Shown piece by piece: positions 36,892-45,041 of a DNA stretch of 53,337 bases. Numbering within the stretch: the first letter of the stretch is position 1; each line of letters begins with the position of its first letter. The DNA is from a virus, in IMG/VR virus record IMGVR_UViG_3300031999_000027, positions 1-53,337 of that record; one strand, written 5' to 3'. Both the position numbers and the translations under genes were made by a program. The notes beneath the pieces were generated by a model. It saw only the letters and a program-made list of their open reading frames with translations. It was not told the DNA's origin and made no database searches.

Positions 36892-39246
36892 TCAAATCAC
36901 ATGCCTTAGGTATATCTTCGCTGCATTCACCTTTTCGTATGTGTCTAAAATCGAACTCACATCGAACTCCTTATCCGCCCAACCAACATCGGGCGTTATC
37001 GTGCCAGCATCGACGAAGCCTGCTCCGGAATCAATATAGATTTTAATAGTCCCCCCGCTAACCTCCTTTCGGCAATGTATTCTAAGTAAAACACTCTGCG
37101 GTACTGTTGTTCTAGCGGAATCTGCGAAGTCAAAATTACCAATTTCATCCTCATTGGTATCGTTGTGGATATAATTAATCGGATAGTCGATCGCATCTAA
37201 ATATGGCGTTGTGCCTACCTTTGTCCAAGCATTTCTGCTAGTTACAGTATACAAGTTGACGTATAGTTCCTCATCAAGTATGAATGCTGCAATTGCGACC
37301 TGACTTAATGTAGCCTGTTTGGCTCTAAATGCGGCTTTCATTCTACCAGTACCAGCAACCTGGGCGATAGCCCCGATAACCGATCTGTTGCCAACAAAGG
37401 CTCTGGCAACTGACCCTGTCTGCGAGATCCCACCTGTAACGGTTCTCAACGCCATTTTAACTCTATTGGCCGCCCCCACATTGGCGAGTGCTCCAGCCAC
37501 AGATCTGATCGCCACTGCTACTCTCCTACTGACCCCAATTTGAGCTATCGTGCCAGTGGTCGTCCTGATTGCAGCCTTCAGGCGCCCTGAAACTCCAACC
37601 GTACTGATAGCTCCGACCGACGACCTAACTGCGATCTTCAAGCGGCTTGCAGTACCTGCCGCGGCAATCGCCGCTCCATCCACACGAAGTTTAAGTAATC
37701 GTCTGGCTGATACTCCGGCTACACCAAATATTCCAGTTTTCGAACGAGTTTTAGAAGCTAATCGGTTGCTTATGCCAACGGCAGCTAGGGCAGCAACTGC
37801 TGAACGAGTATATTCCTGAATAGTCGAAGTGCAGTAGATGTAGGCGACCTCGTAGTATGCTGGGAGGCTGCTCGCCGTGTTGTAGGTGTGGTCGACGTGG
37901 GTTCCGGAGGTGGTCGTCGAGTGGTCTGTGTGTGCGCCGGTGCTGCTGAGGTTGCCGTGGTTGTGGGCGGGGCCGTAAAAAGTAATCCCCAAACAAGGTG
38001 GACCACTAACATGATAGAAGGCCGTGGGGCCGTGATTATGAGACCACGTAGAGTCGTTACATGTGTGCGTATGTGTTCCTTGGGAATCGACTGTGTGAGT
38101 GTGATCCCCCGCCGCTTGAGGTGTGTGCGTGTGTGTAGTCGCTCCACCTGTTCCGCCGGGGTTCGTTACACTGGTGTTTACGCCTCTGATGAATTTGCTG
38201 AACAGGTTTGGTCTTCCGCCATTGCCGTCGCACAACGCCCAGTTTGCGGGGATGTTGGCTAATGTGCCTGTCCATGTGGTTATGACTCCTATCGCCAAGT
38301 TGGCTCCGCCTGCGCCAGCTTTGATGGGTGCAAGCTCATAGTATGGCGGCCTTCCGTCGGCGGTGTTTATAGTATGTGAGTGCGACCCCGCGCTCGTTGC
38401 GGTGTGAGTGTGACCACCGCCTGACGCGGCGCCATGTGTATGCGATCCTTGGGAGAAATATCCTCCACCATCCGCGCTTCCGCTAAAGCACTGATCTGTA
38501 TAATTGTGATAGTGATTCCCCGCCGAGTCTGATGTATGAGTATGGGTTGTAGACGATAGTGTGTGAGTGTGCGCTCCGGCGGCGTCTTGTGTGTGAGTGT
38601 GGGAGTCTGCTCCGCCCGTGCCTCCGGGGTTAGTTGCAGCCGGAACACCCCTCAGGAACTTGGCTACTAGGGCGGTATCAAGACTAAAACCAGCGGGGAT
38701 GCTGGCAAGGGTTCCACTCCAGAGAACGATGACGTTCTGAGCAAAGGTGGTCGGGGTTCCATCAGAATAGATGAAGGCAACTTGATAGTAGGCGGGTCTC
38801 GTGTCCGCGTTCTGAAACGTGTGAGCATGCGCGCCCAGAGTATCAATCGGATGGGTATGCGCTCCACCGCTGGGCCAAGTGTGGTTATGGTTTCCGGCAG
38901 TGTCTGTCAATCCCACACTATTGACATCCACTACATAATTCGTGGCCCCATGTTCGGCATCGTGTGTTCCAGTTGTGGTGGGTGTAGTGTGAACGTGTGC
39001 CCCTCCACTTCCGGAGGTTCCGCCGTGATTGTGCGCCCCGCCCGTCGCTGACTCAACGTGAAGGTGAGTGTCGGAGCCGCCGGTCGCTCCGGGGTTGGTC
39101 GCGGCATCCGGGACGCCCTTCAGGAACTTATCCAGAAGATTGGGTCGTCCACCGTTGCCATCGCAGAGATTCCATCCAGCAGGGATGTTAACTAGGGTCC
39201 CCGTCCAAACCGCTATAACTCCCGCTGGAATAGGCATTGTGAACAT
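36892..39246 (-). CDS. Tail-collar fibre with HxH metal sites and 20-residue repeats, 784 aa
   Basis: Three tail-collar-like modules (about residues 10-160, 170-310, 320-475) each start with a variant of W(S/T)GTLxxIPAGWxLCDGNGGRPNL and end with YYEVAxIY. Between these are numerous HTH/HNH/HAH motifs, which in T4-type fibres coordinate iron. Residues 481-655 contain nine 20-residue repeats beginning R481, R501, R521 and so on, the same type as in the 913-residue protein. The last 120 residues are a beta-rich (jelly-roll-like) domain. A second ATG at 39237 is better spaced from AGGA. Likely receptor-binding fibre. Confidence 0.8.
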   Translation of the reverse strand: MFTMPIPAGVIAVWTGTLVNIPAGWNLCDGNGGRPNLLDKFLKGVPDAATNPGATGGSDTHLHVESATGGAHNHGGTSGSGGAHVHTTPTTTGTHDAEHGATNYVVDVNSVGLTDTAGNHNHTWPSGGAHTHPIDTLGAHAHTFQNADTRPAYYQVAFIYSDGTPTTFAQNVIVLWSGTLASIPAGFSLDTALVAKFLRGVPAATNPGGTGGADSHTHTQDAAGAHTHTLSSTTHTHTSDSAGNHYHNYTDQCFSGSADGGGYFSQGSHTHGAASGGGHTHTATSAGSHSHTINTADGRPPYYELAPIKAGAGGANLAIGVITTWTGTLANIPANWALCDGNGGRPNLFSKFIRGVNTSVTNPGGTGGATTHTHTPQAAGDHTHTVDSQGTHTHTCNDSTWSHNHGPTAFYHVSGPPCLGITFYGPAHNHGNLSSTGAHTDHSTTTSGTHVDHTYNTASSLPAYYEVAYIYCTSTIQEYTRSAVAALAAVGISNRLASKTRSKTGIFGVAGVSARRLLKLRVDGAAIAAAGTASRLKIAVRSSVGAISTVGVSGRLKAAIRTTTGTIAQIGVSRRVAVAIRSVAGALANVGAANRVKMALRTVTGGISQTGSVARAFVGNRSVIGAIAQVAGTGRMKAAFRAKQATLSQVAIAAFILDEELYVNLYTVTSRNAWTKVGTTPYLDAIDYPINYIHNDTNEDEIGNFDFADSARTTVPQSVLLRIHCRKEVSGGTIKIYIDSGAGFVDAGTITPDVGWADKEFDVSSILDTYEKVNAAKIYLRHVI
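37282..37806 (-). repeat. Second 60-bp-period repeat array
   Basis: Nine in-frame units coding residues 481-655 of the collar fibre, in exact 20-residue phase. The amino-acid consensus is that of the array at 33996-36078, so one gene probably donated the shaft to the other. Confidence 0.7.
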
Positions 39247-39251
39247 CCTAC

Positions 39252-39548
39252 TTATTCAATAATCTGGTCGATGTGCCAGTGTATCCGCTTCAGCTCCCTG
39301 TAGCAGAGGAGAAGAAGAGCCTCTTTCGTGTCGCAGTTCAGCATCTTCGCGTAGTCCCGCGCCTCCTTCAATATCGATTGCAGTTCCTGACAGTCTTTCG
39401 TCAACTCTTCCTTCGCCTGCTTCTCCTGCTCCATCAACTCATCCAGGCGCTTTCGCCGCTTCTCATCGCCGAGTTCGCTGAGCATCGTATCCACCTTGAG
39501 CGCCGTGAAGGTCTTTTCGACCTCCTTCAACCGCGACTGGAGAGACAT
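39252..39548 (-). CDS. Coiled-coil protein, 98 aa
   Basis: Almost entirely helical, with heptads throughout residues 5-75 (LKEVEKTFTALKVDTMLSEL; LMEQEKQAKEELTKD) and an end LLLLCYRELKRIHWHIDQII. It could be a fibre-assembly chaperone, since it lies directly upstream of the collar fibre gene and T4-like fibres need helical chaperones. No sequence family is recognised. Confidence 0.6.
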   Translation of the reverse strand: MSLQSRLKEVEKTFTALKVDTMLSELGDEKRRKRLDELMEQEKQAKEELTKDCQELQSILKEARDYAKMLNCDTKEALLLLCYRELKRIHWHIDQIIE

Positions 39549-39839
39549 TCACGCCACCTCTATCACGTATTCTTTTCCGATGAAGTCCTGCGCACGCTTC
39601 CATGTCCTCTCAGGCGTTACCTCATCCAGCTCACCGAGCCTCTGGTGGATGACGTCCTGTAGACTTCCTTTGAAGTGGTCCCGAACCTCGATGTCGGTCA
39701 ATCCGCGGAGGTTGCCCACCATCTCGCAGACGCGGACCTCCTCGGTCCTTCCTGCAATCGTGGCGTCTATAGTCAACGTGATCATCCGACCCGTGGGGTC
39801 GAGTTCTATATCCGTGATTTTGATATTAACCTGAACCAT
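39549..39839 (-). CDS. Small alpha/beta protein, 96 aa
   Basis: The start at ATG 39839 is chosen because AGGAGATG precedes it; a longer frame to 39896 overlaps the upstream gene. Starts with beta strands (VQVNIKITDIELDPTGRMIT, LTIDATIAGRTEEVRVCEMV) and ends helical (RAQDFIGKEYVIEV). Possibly an assembly factor for the fibres downstream. The stop overlaps the ATG of the coiled-coil gene closely (1 nt apart). Confidence 0.55.
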   Translation of the reverse strand: MVQVNIKITDIELDPTGRMITLTIDATIAGRTEEVRVCEMVGNLRGLTDIEVRDHFKGSLQDVIHQRLGELDEVTPERTWKRAQDFIGKEYVIEVA

Positions 39840-39850
39840 CTTCTCATCTC

Positions 39851-41143
39851 CTATTCTGTTGATGAAATGGGATTCAATTTTGGAACTACCATCCACGAAT
39901 ATCTTCCAAACGTGTCCATCGTCTCTTCCTTCAAGTCGAACACTAAGTCGTCCTTGAAGAACTTTGCTGCTTCCTCCCTATATAGCTTGAAGTGCATATC
40001 ATCCAAGACTATGACCTTCGCGTGTTCCCTAACGAATTCAAAAAGCTTCACACGATCCTCTATCGCATAGTCCAACAATATCAGGTCGAAGTCCCCCGTA
40101 ATGTCATCGAACCCTTCCACCACGTTGTCCGTATTAAGCTTATGCTTCACGAGGAACTCCCTTGTTCTTTCAAGCCACGTTGGATCCTTATCCGCGGAGA
40201 CGACTTCAGCGCAGTTTGACCGGAAGACAAACGAGCTAAAGCCCGATCCCAAGTCTAGCATTCTCTTTGGGTGTAATTGCTTGATTGTCTTATCCAGGAA
40301 GCAAGCTAACTGCCAACTGATCGCCCATTCGGGTTTCGATACATCCTTTACATACTCCAGATACGCCGTCCTCATGGCATCCGATGGCTTATATCCTATG
40401 TTGCCCCTCACCAGCCTGAAATTATTCGATGGATCCGCCTGCACATCGATCTCCACGGGCAGTTGCTTGGTAAATGCGAACAGCAGCTCCCTGAACTTGT
40501 CAAGCCGCCCCTCCTCCTTGAACCCCCTCACCATCTTCCAGAACAGCGACATCTCATATGTCTCATTAGTGACAACGTACGGCGTCGCTATATGGCCAAG
40601 ATGGAGACCCGTATCCACGAAGATTGGTATCCCGGCCTCTTTGCACTTAACACAGAAGAAGATGTCTTCTCCGGACTGGCTCTTATCACTGCACTGGAAC
40701 CAAGGGTACTCGACTCTCTCGAAGACCTCTCTCTTAATCAACAAGAAGCCCGTGCCGACGATGTCCACTTGGATCAGCTTGTCATATTGGAAAGGCGTCG
40801 GGGTCCGGTAAGTCCTTGATGCCTCATCCCAGTATCCGAAACATGGAGCGTGGTCGCCGCCCTTCTTATATATGACGGCACTGGTCACCGGTTTGTCATG
40901 AGCTAACAGTATCTTAATTGCGTTAGCATCAGCAATTGTATCTGAGTCCCAAAATAGCAGATGTGTGCAGTCTGTTTTGAGGAACTGCTCGACACAGCTA
41001 TTCCGCTTGTCATCTAAGAACTTCGAGTAATCAGATTCTACATGTGCATGAGTTACCAATCCCCCTCCCGCATGCAGGATCGAATCTAACACTAACGGTT
41101 GGATCTCCCTAAGTATCGGGATAGCTAGGAACACTGAGGCCAT
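39851..41143 (-). CDS. Glycosyltransferase-methyltransferase fusion, 430 aa
   Basis: The N-terminal 230 residues are a GT-A glycosyltransferase with LLFWDSDTIAD (D66, D68), VGTGFLLIKREVFERV, SGEDIFF (158-162) and HLGHI (181-185). Residues 270-430 are a SAM-dependent methyltransferase with MLDLGSGFSSF (295-305), VVSADKDP and FDLILLDYA. It would add and perhaps methylate a sugar. It is encoded inside the structural gene block, directly upstream of fibre genes, so virion-protein glycosylation is likely. This is separate from the two glycosyltransferases on the plus strand. Confidence 0.8.
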   Translation of the reverse strand: MASVFLAIPILREIQPLVLDSILHAGGGLVTHAHVESDYSKFLDDKRNSCVEQFLKTDCTHLLFWDSDTIADANAIKILLAHDKPVTSAVIYKKGGDHAPCFGYWDEASRTYRTPTPFQYDKLIQVDIVGTGFLLIKREVFERVEYPWFQCSDKSQSGEDIFFCVKCKEAGIPIFVDTGLHLGHIATPYVVTNETYEMSLFWKMVRGFKEEGRLDKFRELLFAFTKQLPVEIDVQADPSNNFRLVRGNIGYKPSDAMRTAYLEYVKDVSKPEWAISWQLACFLDKTIKQLHPKRMLDLGSGFSSFVFRSNCAEVVSADKDPTWLERTREFLVKHKLNTDNVVEGFDDITGDFDLILLDYAIEDRVKLFEFVREHAKVIVLDDMHFKLYREEAAKFFKDDLVFDLKEETMDTFGRYSWMVVPKLNPISSTE

Positions 41144-41166
41144 TGTTTTACCCCTCAGTGTTCTGC

Positions 41167-41745
41167 CTACGATAGGGTTATCTTATCCCATTTGGCAGTA
41201 AGCTGGTCGTCAGTCACGAGAGATACACTAACAATCGTTGCCTCAAAGTAGAGATTGCCTGCACTCGCGGCGTCAAGAAGACCCATCTTCACGACAGCTG
41301 CGACATTCGCAGTAGCTGTGAATGTCTTCGATAGGATACACTCGCCGGTTGCACACCCACCGACACTATACGCGGCAGTTGCTCTCGCCAGGCCACTCAA
41401 CGTGATTTCAGCCTCAATTTTCGTGTCCGTGGCCGCCATTGCGCCAGTGCCCTCGCTCAGCACTATGAAGTTAGTTATGCCCGCGGTAGTTGCACTGTTG
41501 AACAGCCTGTCCTTGGCACCGCTCAGCGCCGTATTGCAGGTTATGTTATGATTCTTATATATCTCGAGTTTCTCTTCGTAAAGTCTATTCCCCTCCGCAT
41601 CAAAGAGCGGAATCCCCCGTTCCTTGTCAACCCACTTAGCTCGGCGGATTTGCCATTCTACCCCATTAGGCCCGATACCAATCCTTCCCATGGGAGCGGG
41701 CTCTGGTTCCTTCATTCCCAAGACTTTGGTTAACCTTTCAAACAT
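41167..41745 (-). CDS. Putative virion beta-rich protein, 192 aa
   Basis: After a charged N-terminus (APMGRIGIGPNGVEWQIRR), residues 65-192 form alternating strands (GITNFIVLSEGTGAMAATDT, LARATAAYSVGGC, CILSKTFTATANVAAVVKMG, LYFEATIVSVSLVTDDQLTA). This is a pattern seen in small jelly-roll virion proteins. A GGGTGA precedes the ATG. It could be a capsid- or tail-decorating protein; the exact role is unknown. Confidence 0.6.
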   Translation of the reverse strand: MFERLTKVLGMKEPEPAPMGRIGIGPNGVEWQIRRAKWVDKERGIPLFDAEGNRLYEEKLEIYKNHNITCNTALSGAKDRLFNSATTAGITNFIVLSEGTGAMAATDTKIEAEITLSGLARATAAYSVGGCATGECILSKTFTATANVAAVVKMGLLDAASAGNLYFEATIVSVSLVTDDQLTAKWDKITLS

Positions 41746-41816
41746 TGATCATTCACCCAACTTGCTTTCTTGAGCCCTTATCAGACCCTCATCAGCCTGT
41801 CAATTCAGGGAGCATC

Positions 41817-42140
41817 TTATCTTCCTATAAAATAACTGATCAATTGTCCAGCAATTGCCGTCAGACTAGTGACAATAGCAATGATTATCGCAGCTTTCTC
41901 TTTCCACTGCAAAGGTTCTCTACGGGTGCTCTTCGCATCAGTGATCTCCTCTCTTAGCTTCGTAACCTCGTGGTTAACAAATGTGTTCAACCGGACGTTG
42001 ATTGCCCCAATAGCTACCGCCTGGAGTTCCCTGCAAGCCTTTTCAGTATCATCCATTGTTTTCAATCGTACTTCAATTCCATCAGTGCGAGTTTCTAACA
42101 CAGCCACCCGTTCACCTATTGCTTTACCATTCTTGCTCAT
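41817..42140 (-). CDS. XhlA-like coiled-coil plus C-terminal TM protein, 107 aa
   Basis: Residues 8-75 are a coiled coil (ERVAVLETRTDGIEVRLKTM, LNTFVNHEVTKLREEITDAK) and residues 84-105 a membrane helix (AAIIIAIVTSLTAIAGQLIS). This topology is that of XhlA-type accessory holin proteins. Position inside the structural genes is unusual for a lysis gene; a tail-associated membrane protein is an alternative. GAGGTGA precedes the ATG. Confidence 0.6.
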   Translation of the reverse strand: MSKNGKAIGERVAVLETRTDGIEVRLKTMDDTEKACRELQAVAIGAINVRLNTFVNHEVTKLREEITDAKSTRREPLQWKEKAAIIIAIVTSLTAIAGQLISYFIGR

Positions 42141-42149
42141 CTTCTCACC

Positions 42150-42533
42150 TCACAGCGTTCCGGCCTCAAGATAGAATATGCCAGTTCCATGAACCCCCGC
42201 GACATTCGGCTTCACTGAAATCCTCATCGAATGCCAGAGCCCAGCAATATCCGGGTCCCAATCGCTCCAGAAGTACGTAAAATACCCCGCTGCGACTAGG
42301 ATATCATCCTTAAAGGTGCTAAACTTCGTTCCATCAGGGCTCATTTCCACCCTGAATCGCAAATCTTGCGCCGCCGCGACCAACGTGAGTGTCTTCGATC
42401 TCATTCCTTGAATCGAAAACTCCCCATTAGTGACCACCTTAGGTAAAGTTAACGGAACTACCACATAGGTATCCACTGTCGTGAGCTTGAGTCCTTCAAC
42501 ATGGGTTAACGTAGGCTTAACGAATACATCCAT
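42150..42533 (-). CDS. Beta-rich structural protein, 127 aa
   Basis: Strands with virion-type composition (VDTYVVVPLTLPKVVTNGEF, KTLTLVAAAQDLRFRVEMSP, HGTGIFYLEAGTL). Preceded by GGAGATGG. Probably a minor capsid or decoration protein by location between capsid-related genes and the membrane protein. No named family. Confidence 0.55.
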   Translation of the reverse strand: MDVFVKPTLTHVEGLKLTTVDTYVVVPLTLPKVVTNGEFSIQGMRSKTLTLVAAAQDLRFRVEMSPDGTKFSTFKDDILVAAGYFTYFWSDWDPDIAGLWHSMRISVKPNVAGVHGTGIFYLEAGTL

Positions 42534-42568
42534 TGTCTAATTACCATCTCCTTTGACGCTTAACGCAC

Positions 42569-42622
42569 AGGGGTTTAGGAGCCCCTACCTCCGTTCAGGA
42601 GTTAAAAATGTCCGTCCTGAAC
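42569..42622. other. Two inverted repeats between late genes
   Basis: AGGGG (42569-42573) pairs with CCCCT (42582-42586), and GTTCAGGA (42593-42600) pairs with TCCTGAAC (42615-42622), in the 100-nt gap between genes starting at 42533 and ending at 42634. They may form RNA hairpins that limit transcription or protect mRNA ends. Neither has a U tract. Confidence 0.4.
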
Positions 42623-42633
42623 TCGGACTTAGT

Positions 42634-43590
42634 TTACTTCAACGCTACGTAAATATCCCCAGCAACAGTAGCTCCTGTTAGAGCAACTCCCAGCTTCACG
42701 TGCTCGTCATCCTCAGTAGCCCTTACTAACGCGGAAACAGTTACCGTGGATTCGGCATCTCCAATGTCAATCGTCGTAATCTCAGAGTAATCATTCACCG
42801 ATGGAATGACCGCAGCACCGTTCAGAGCTATCTCTTCTGATGCCGCAGCTCCAGTGAGGTTCTTACCTCTAACTCCAATGACTTTTGTCGTTGCCCCACT
42901 GGCTGTTACACCAATCTTCCCACAATGAGCTCTGGGATCAGTGGCTGTCAATCGACCCTTCGAGAGAGTTCCTGTCGCGAGGGTTACAATATCCGCATGA
43001 CCACTATGTTCCTCGACCGTTACCGTTCCTGCATGTGCGGCACTTATCACCACAGCATGGATATTCGCCCATACTTTGGCCCCTGCTATCACATTTGCAC
43101 CGTTCAGTGTTAGCGTTTCACTATCCAACGTTCCTGCCTGAAGTTTGCCATAAACCGTCACCGTCTGACCAATATCAGCCCCACTAGCAGAATGCGTATC
43201 GACAGAATCACTCGCAGGTTGATTAGCGAAATCCAACCCCGCGATTGTTGTGTACTCTCCGCCCCCGAGAGCTGCAGAGATCAATCCAGAGTCGATCATT
43301 CTTACAGCCTTCCCTTCAGGCCCTGCTTTGACGTTCTTTCCAACTTCTAACTTTCCTAACGTCGCTACTGGGGTAATTCCCGTTGTCTTAAACGTTATCG
43401 GCAACCCAGTTGTGGTTCCTAGACCACGACTCTCCGCTCCGATTACTTTGATCGAATTAGCCGCTGAAGCTATGATCCCTGTTCCATCATGCTCCACGAG
43501 ACAATGCGCAGTTGTCGTACCATTTGTCGCTAAGGAGTACTCGGAGTCCTTGATCAGACCCCTCAGTATCAGACCAATGTCATCTACCAT
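42634..43590 (-). CDS. Capsid-decoration-like protein, 318 aa
   Basis: The N-terminal half has VGKNVKAGPEGKAVRMIDSG, similar to capsid fibre or decoration proteins of the DUF2190 type. The rest has several Ig-like or beta-helical repeats (DSETLTLNGANVIAGAKVW, VISAAHAGTVTVEEHSGHAD, SEEIALNGAAVIPSVNDYSE). The latter two show a repeated ALNGAxVI-type motif. Directly downstream of the capsid gene, with GGAGG before the ATG. Likely exposed on the capsid surface. Confidence 0.6.
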   Translation of the reverse strand: MVDDIGLILRGLIKDSEYSLATNGTTTAHCLVEHDGTGIIASAANSIKVIGAESRGLGTTTGLPITFKTTGITPVATLGKLEVGKNVKAGPEGKAVRMIDSGLISAALGGGEYTTIAGLDFANQPASDSVDTHSASGADIGQTVTVYGKLQAGTLDSETLTLNGANVIAGAKVWANIHAVVISAAHAGTVTVEEHSGHADIVTLATGTLSKGRLTATDPRAHCGKIGVTASGATTKVIGVRGKNLTGAAASEEIALNGAAVIPSVNDYSEITTIDIGDAESTVTVSALVRATEDDEHVKLGVALTGATVAGDIYVALK

Positions 43591-43605
43591 GTTTTATGAG
43601 CCTCC

Positions 43606-44559
43606 TTAACAGACGTTACTGATCTTTGCAATGCCAACATTCGTTGCATCCGTACTAGAGTTCGGTTGGATCTTCGTTCCGAAGAGCTGTCTTACCACCC
43701 ACTCCTCGCCGCCATCATCCAGTTCCTTATGATACGCCGGAGGGATGACTCCACCAGTGTAGACACCGTGTTCTCCGGTATCTTCTGCGTTGACTACCAG
43801 GTAGGCGTCATCGCTGATTCCAGCTGGGCTACCCGCCAAGGTGTATATACTCCCCGGTGGGTGGGTTATAGCATCAGTATAGAGTGTCGGAAGTATCGTT
43901 ATCTGATAATTCCCACTGAAGTAGTCCGATAATCTCTGTTGTACGTTGCCTATCAATTGGAGCTTCTGGAGATTGCCATAGACTGGAGCTGGGACGACCA
44001 ACTTAAGGTTATTAAGTGTCGCCATGGTCGTGTAACCATTCGAGATCAGGTTATTCCATGCAGTGATGACATCCTTCTCTATATCTACCGTTGCCCCGCC
44101 AGAGTTCCACTCGGAACCCGCACCTACAGTAACTGTGTTCGTAGCGTATGTTCCTGCGATGACCTTGTCCAAAATATCCTTGTCCTTCCAGAAAGCTAAC
44201 GCCTCTTGGACGCGTCTGACGGCAGCTTGCTGATCCTGTTGAGCGGCCTGTCGGATCTTTCCCTCTCCTGTGATACTCCATCTTGCTTCGAACTTATAGA
44301 GAGTGTAGCCATACGGAGTCCATGAAACTCTCTCCATCTGTACCTTCGCACCTGGGGCCAGAGGATAGTTCCCAATAAGGTTCCCTGGGAAGCTATTCGC
44401 TACATCTATGACCGGATAGTTCTTCGTCGGAAGCATCTTCGTCCCTACGCTGAGGAAATCTGCATTCCGCCAGACGACTCTCTCAACAATGGTATTCTTT
44501 CTAACATTGTCAGAATTCATCATGCCATCGGCCATCGCGACTTTCATCATTTGTGACAT
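43606..44559 (-). CDS. Major capsid protein (HK97 fold), 317 aa
   Basis: Position after prohead protease and decoration genes, length of 317 residues and mixed alpha/beta composition fit an HK97-fold capsid protein. The N-terminus has no long delta domain. Typical patterns include an aromatic/hydrophobic spine helix (QQAAVRRVQEALAFWKDKDI), an A-domain-like central part (LVVPAPVYGNLQKLQL) and a P-loop-like end (DAYLVVNAEDTGEHGVYTGG). AGGAGG lies seven bases before the ATG. The identification is by context rather than a diagnostic motif. Confidence 0.75.
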   Translation of the reverse strand: MSQMMKVAMADGMMNSDNVRKNTIVERVVWRNADFLSVGTKMLPTKNYPVIDVANSFPGNLIGNYPLAPGAKVQMERVSWTPYGYTLYKFEARWSITGEGKIRQAAQQDQQAAVRRVQEALAFWKDKDILDKVIAGTYATNTVTVGAGSEWNSGGATVDIEKDVITAWNNLISNGYTTMATLNNLKLVVPAPVYGNLQKLQLIGNVQQRLSDYFSGNYQITILPTLYTDAITHPPGSIYTLAGSPAGISDDAYLVVNAEDTGEHGVYTGGVIPPAYHKELDDGGEEWVVRQLFGTKIQPNSSTDATNVGIAKISNVC

Positions 44560-44571
44560 TTTCTTAACCTC

Positions 44572-45039
44572 CTAACAATGCTGGATGGCGATCATCACCT
44601 TGATGACACCGCCGACAGCATTACCCTTGGTCTCAAGAGCCCTTCCGACGACAGATCTCAACTCCACTAGAGTTGGTGTTGCACCCGCGTAAGTGACCAG
44701 ATCAACAGTCCCTCCAGCAGTCGATTGCAAAGTATCTCCATAGACTATAGGTACATTAGCAGCCAACAGTTGGACTAACGCCTCACCCTCTCTCTGTATC
44801 TGCACGGGTTTAGTAACAACCGCAGTCCATGCCCCGCCACCATAGCCATCATTGATGAACTCCTTTGTCGACTTTGTCGAGACACCATAAACCCTCTCAT
44901 CTGCTCCGCAAAGGTCTACATGTCCAGTGGCCGTAACCATCTTGAGAACAAACCCGCCGGCCTGTATGGCCGTGTCTGTGATTCTCGATTCGTATTCCTC
45001 ACCACAAAGCGCTGGTCTAAGAACTCCACCATCAACCAT
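44572..45039 (-). CDS. DUF2190-like capsid decoration protein, 155 aa
   Basis: A Gly/Val-rich beta protein with the DUF2190 signatures: IQAGGFVLKMVTATGHVDLC, VYGVSTKSTKEF, VQIQREGEALVQLLAANVPI and VVGRALETKGNAVGGVIKVM. These trimeric proteins decorate HK97-type capsids and are usually beside the capsid gene. A strong AAGGAGG precedes the ATG, shared with the end of the protease gene. Confidence 0.75.
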   Translation of the reverse strand: MVDGGVLRPALCGEEYESRITDTAIQAGGFVLKMVTATGHVDLCGADERVYGVSTKSTKEFINDGYGGGAWTAVVTKPVQIQREGEALVQLLAANVPIVYGDTLQSTAGGTVDLVTYAGATPTLVELRSVVGRALETKGNAVGGVIKVMIAIQHC

Positions 45040-45041
45040 TT

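Noticed and set aside
41817-42140. Second holin, as proof of a second lysis cassette
   Set aside because: The coiled-coil/TM topology is only suggestive, and its neighbours are structural genes with no enzyme nearby.
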